The notes beneath the pieces were generated by a model. It made no database searches. It saw only the letters and a list, made by a program, of their open reading frames with translations, and was not told the DNA's origin. Shown one piece after another: positions 6,000 through 7,388 of a stretch of 7,388 bases of DNA; position 1 is the first letter of the stretch; each line of letters begins with the position of its first letter. Source of the DNA: an uncultured Lachnospiraceae bacterium (GTDB lineage: Bacteria > Bacillota > Clostridia > Lachnospirales > Lachnospiraceae); the NCBI GenBank assembly GCA_902797705.1, contig CADBTX010000048.1, positions 1 to 7,388 of the forward strand. Direction: 5' to 3'. A program made the translations under genes and the position numbers.

Positions 6000-7059
6000 G
6001 AAGGATACCCACAAGCAGGATAAAAGTGAACAGCGGGATAAAGAAGATCATGGATGTGATCCAGGTGAAGGTGAATTTCCGTACCAGGGCCATTATGCCG
6101 TAAAGCAGCACGTGGTGGACAAGAAAGATCCCGTAGGAATACTTACTGATAAGGGACAGCACCTTCGCGGGAACGGAAAAGAGAATGAACGCAGGGGTAA
6201 GGAAGGTTATCAGCATGTAGAAGAGTACCGCAAGTATGGTACAGCTTTCCTGCTTATTAAGAGGCAGCTCGATAAGGAAAAAGGGAAGTATCAGAAGCAC
6301 TGTGGGTACCGCAGCCATCAGGGAGCCCTTAAGGTCAAGCTTTTTTGCAAAGGGAAGAAACAGGGTCACCAGTATAAAGCCTGTCCAGAAATTCATTATA
6401 CAGGTCCAGAGGCACATGTTGTCGCTTATGACTATGTGGCTGTTATAGTATTTTATAAACACGATAAAGATATTGCTGTCCGGGGCGCTGGAAAAATAGT
6501 GGCGCCGGAGATTAAATAAAAAGATAAAGGTGATAAGAACGGTGGAAGGTATCTTCGCCTTATTCCAGAGGAAAAGGAGCAGGGGATAGAGGAGATAGAG
6601 GAGGATTATCCCTCCCAGGAACCATTCCCCGAGATTATAGTAATTCATGCCGAGGTGGAGGAAATAGCCGTCCATTCCTATGGCGGATAAAAGGAAATTC
6701 CTTCTGGGACCGCCCCAGAACCAGGAGCCCACCCTGAGGGAATTGATGATGTACATAACGGTCCAGGCAATGTAAAACATGGGGAAGATGGAGAGCCAGC
6801 GCTTCTTAAAGAAGTCAAGAACCTCCTTCAAACTGCCTAAGCTCCTGTGGTTATAGAGAAGAGCCGCTCCGCTCAGCATAAAGAAAATATCCACGAAGAT
6901 CCCTCCGGCATCCCCGTTCTTAAATCCCAGGAATTCCGGACCGCTTTCGTGGATCGCATATTCGTAAAATGTGTAGCTGTAATGGCTTAAGACAATGGCT
7001 ATAGCGCTTATGGCGCGGATGATATCAAAGCTTTCTTCGTGTTTCTTCTTCATGAACAT
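5914..7059 (-). CDS. Acyltransferase-3 family membrane protein (probable O-acyltransferase)
   Basis: Probable integral membrane enzyme that adds an acyl group, often acetyl, to sugars of surface polysaccharide, teichoic acid or peptidoglycan; the substrate is not readable here. Numbered from ATG at 7059 it has 381 residues and about ten hydrophobic segments, usual for PF01757. Family marks are FDIIRAISAIAIVLSH (11-26, with the conserved His26 at the end of the first helix), FFMLSGA (59-65), a KKRWLSIFPMFYI segment (86-98), GEWFLGGIILLYLLYP (144-159) and YSYGIFLVHH (307-316). ATG at 7059 or 7053 fits the family, whose members begin a few residues before the first helix. The frame stays open to an ATG at 7146, but those extra 29 residues are polar, lack a ribosome site and run into the gap promoter. 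No start has a good Shine-Dalgarno. The last 28 codons overlap the convergent glycosyltransferase and encode only the tail after the last helix (ending GSETREGT). Pairing with a glycosyltransferase suggests envelope glycan work. Confidence 0.9.
   Translation of the reverse strand: MFMKKKHEESFDIIRAISAIAIVLSHYSYTFYEYAIHESGPEFLGFKNGDAGGIFVDIFFMLSGAALLYNHRSLGSLKEVLDFFKKRWLSIFPMFYIAWTVMYIINSLRVGSWFWGGPRRNFLLSAIGMDGYFLHLGMNYYNLGEWFLGGIILLYLLYPLLLFLWNKAKIPSTVLITFIFLFNLRRHYFSSAPDSNIFIVFIKYYNSHIVISDNMCLWTCIMNFWTGFILVTLFLPFAKKLDLKGSLMAAVPTVLLILPFFLIELPLNKQESCTILAVLFYMLITFLTPAFILFSVPAKVLSLISKYSYGIFLVHHVLLYGIMALVRKFTFTWITSMIFFIPLFTFILLVGILLTKAGDALIYGIRKLLRILPGSETREGT
5945..5977. other. Inverted repeat within the convergent gene overlap
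   Basis: TATACGGA at 5947-5954 pairs exactly with TCCGTATA at 5968-5975. A G-U and an A-U pair extend the stem to 5945-5977, around a 13-base loop. It lies in the middle of the 86-bp region shared by the tails of the glycosyltransferase and the opposite acyltransferase, where a bidirectional terminator would be expected. No T-run follows on either strand, so it is not a canonical terminator; it may slow polymerase or protect 3' ends. Confidence 0.5.
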
Positions 7060-7124
7060 AGATTTTATATTTCCCGGAGATAAAATACAAGGGGGAAGGA
7101 AGCCGTAAGTATTTGATTTTGTAC

Positions 7125-7153
7125 TTGTGTTTTTTTTATCAATCATTTACAAT
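7125..7153 (+). promoter_or_regulatory. Candidate sigma-A promoter for gap
   Basis: TTGTGT (7125-7130) and TACAAT (7148-7153) are separated by exactly 17 bases, placing transcription start near 7160 and giving a leader of about 90 bases before the gap ATG. The -10 matches consensus at five of six positions; the -35 only at TTG. The spacer holds most of an eight-T run (7130-7137). An overlapping alternative -10 is TATAGT at 7153-7158. Assigned by eye only. Confidence 0.45.
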
Positions 7154-7172
7154 ATAGTTTGCGTGTTGAAAC

Positions 7173-7194
7173 GGAGACGGAGTGTCTCCTTTTT
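7173..7194 (+). other. Leader hairpin 1 upstream of gap, with T-run (possible attenuator)
   Basis: GGAGAC (7173-7178) pairs perfectly with GTCTCC (7184-7189) around a 5-base loop, and five Ts follow at 7190-7194. It resembles a short intrinsic terminator lying between the predicted gap promoter and the gap start. With only six pairs it would be a weak terminator, so partial attenuation or 5' stabilisation are both possible. No plus-strand gene upstream needs a terminator here. Confidence 0.45.
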
Positions 7195-7204
7195 ATACAA
7201 GGTT

Positions 7205-7220
7205 TGCCGGAGATCCGGCA
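7205..7220 (+). other. Leader hairpin 2 upstream of gap
   Basis: TGCCGG (7205-7210) pairs perfectly with CCGGCA (7215-7220) around the 4-base loop AGAT. A six-T run (7228-7233) follows after seven bases, too far for a classical terminator. The hairpin ends 19 bases before the AGGAGG ribosome site (7240-7245), leaving that site free. With hairpin 1 it makes a two-stem leader. Confidence 0.45.
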
Positions 7221-7235
7221 TAAATCATTTTTTAA

Positions 7236-7388
<153 letters not shown>

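Noticed and set aside
6112..6519. 135-codon plus-strand open frame rich in Lys and Gly
   Set aside because: It lies wholly opposite the acyltransferase gene, whose conserved motifs flank and span it; composition is that of a reversed hydrophobic gene.
7064..7090. Minus-strand TTGTAT and TATAAA as an acyltransferase promoter
   Set aside because: Spacing is only 15 bases and transcription would start at the start codon itself, so it is not a convincing promoter.

Overview
The window looks like chromosomal DNA of a low-to-moderate GC Gram-positive Clostridia, most likely a Lachnospiraceae relative (gut or rumen type). This rests on the style of the sugar-binding protein (Ala/Asp/Glu-rich linker after what should be a lipoprotein signal), strong AGGAGG ribosome sites before the permease and gap genes, a zinc-ribbon Tim44-like protein of a type I associate with this group, and the GAPDH N-terminus. 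No database search was possible, so the family-level placement is an inference.

Layout. Positions 1-897 hold the 3' part of a periplasmic-binding-protein-like sugar receptor. A strong hairpin with a T-run (921-965) separates it from a two-domain RbsA/MglA-type ATPase (1003-2487), followed by an RbsC-type permease (2515-3507). Together they form a complete carbohydrate uptake ABC transporter of the ribose/xylose/galactose class. Ten bases later, on the same strand, comes a membrane-anchored protein with a signal peptide, four GDSWDS-type repeats, a transmembrane helix, a Tim44-like domain and a C-terminal four-cysteine zinc ribbon (3518-4477). Four bases after that is a polytopic GT-C/GT39-like glycosyltransferase (4482-5999). 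No promoter is evident between permease, Tim44-like gene and glycosyltransferase, so they may be co-transcribed with the transporter although the functions differ.

On the opposite strand an acyltransferase-3 family membrane protein (5914-7059) converges on the glycosyltransferase, and the two coding regions overlap tail to tail by 86 bp with an inverted repeat inside the overlap. Divergent from the acyltransferase is the start of gap (glyceraldehyde-3-phosphate dehydrogenase, 7254 onward, cut by the window end), with a plausible sigma-A promoter and a leader carrying two perfect small hairpins.

Functional reading. The left half imports a monosaccharide, and the right end is central glycolysis. 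The middle is an envelope cluster: a polyprenyl-phosphate-sugar-dependent glycosyltransferase and an O-acyltransferase are typical modifiers of surface glycans, and the Tim44-like zinc-ribbon protein is a poorly understood membrane protein. I found no mobile element, tRNA, rRNA, CRISPR array or defence gene. The most unusual items are RNA-level structures: an 11-bp perfect terminator-like hairpin inside the glycosyltransferase reading frame, the hairpin in the convergent overlap, and the tandem hairpins in the gap leader.
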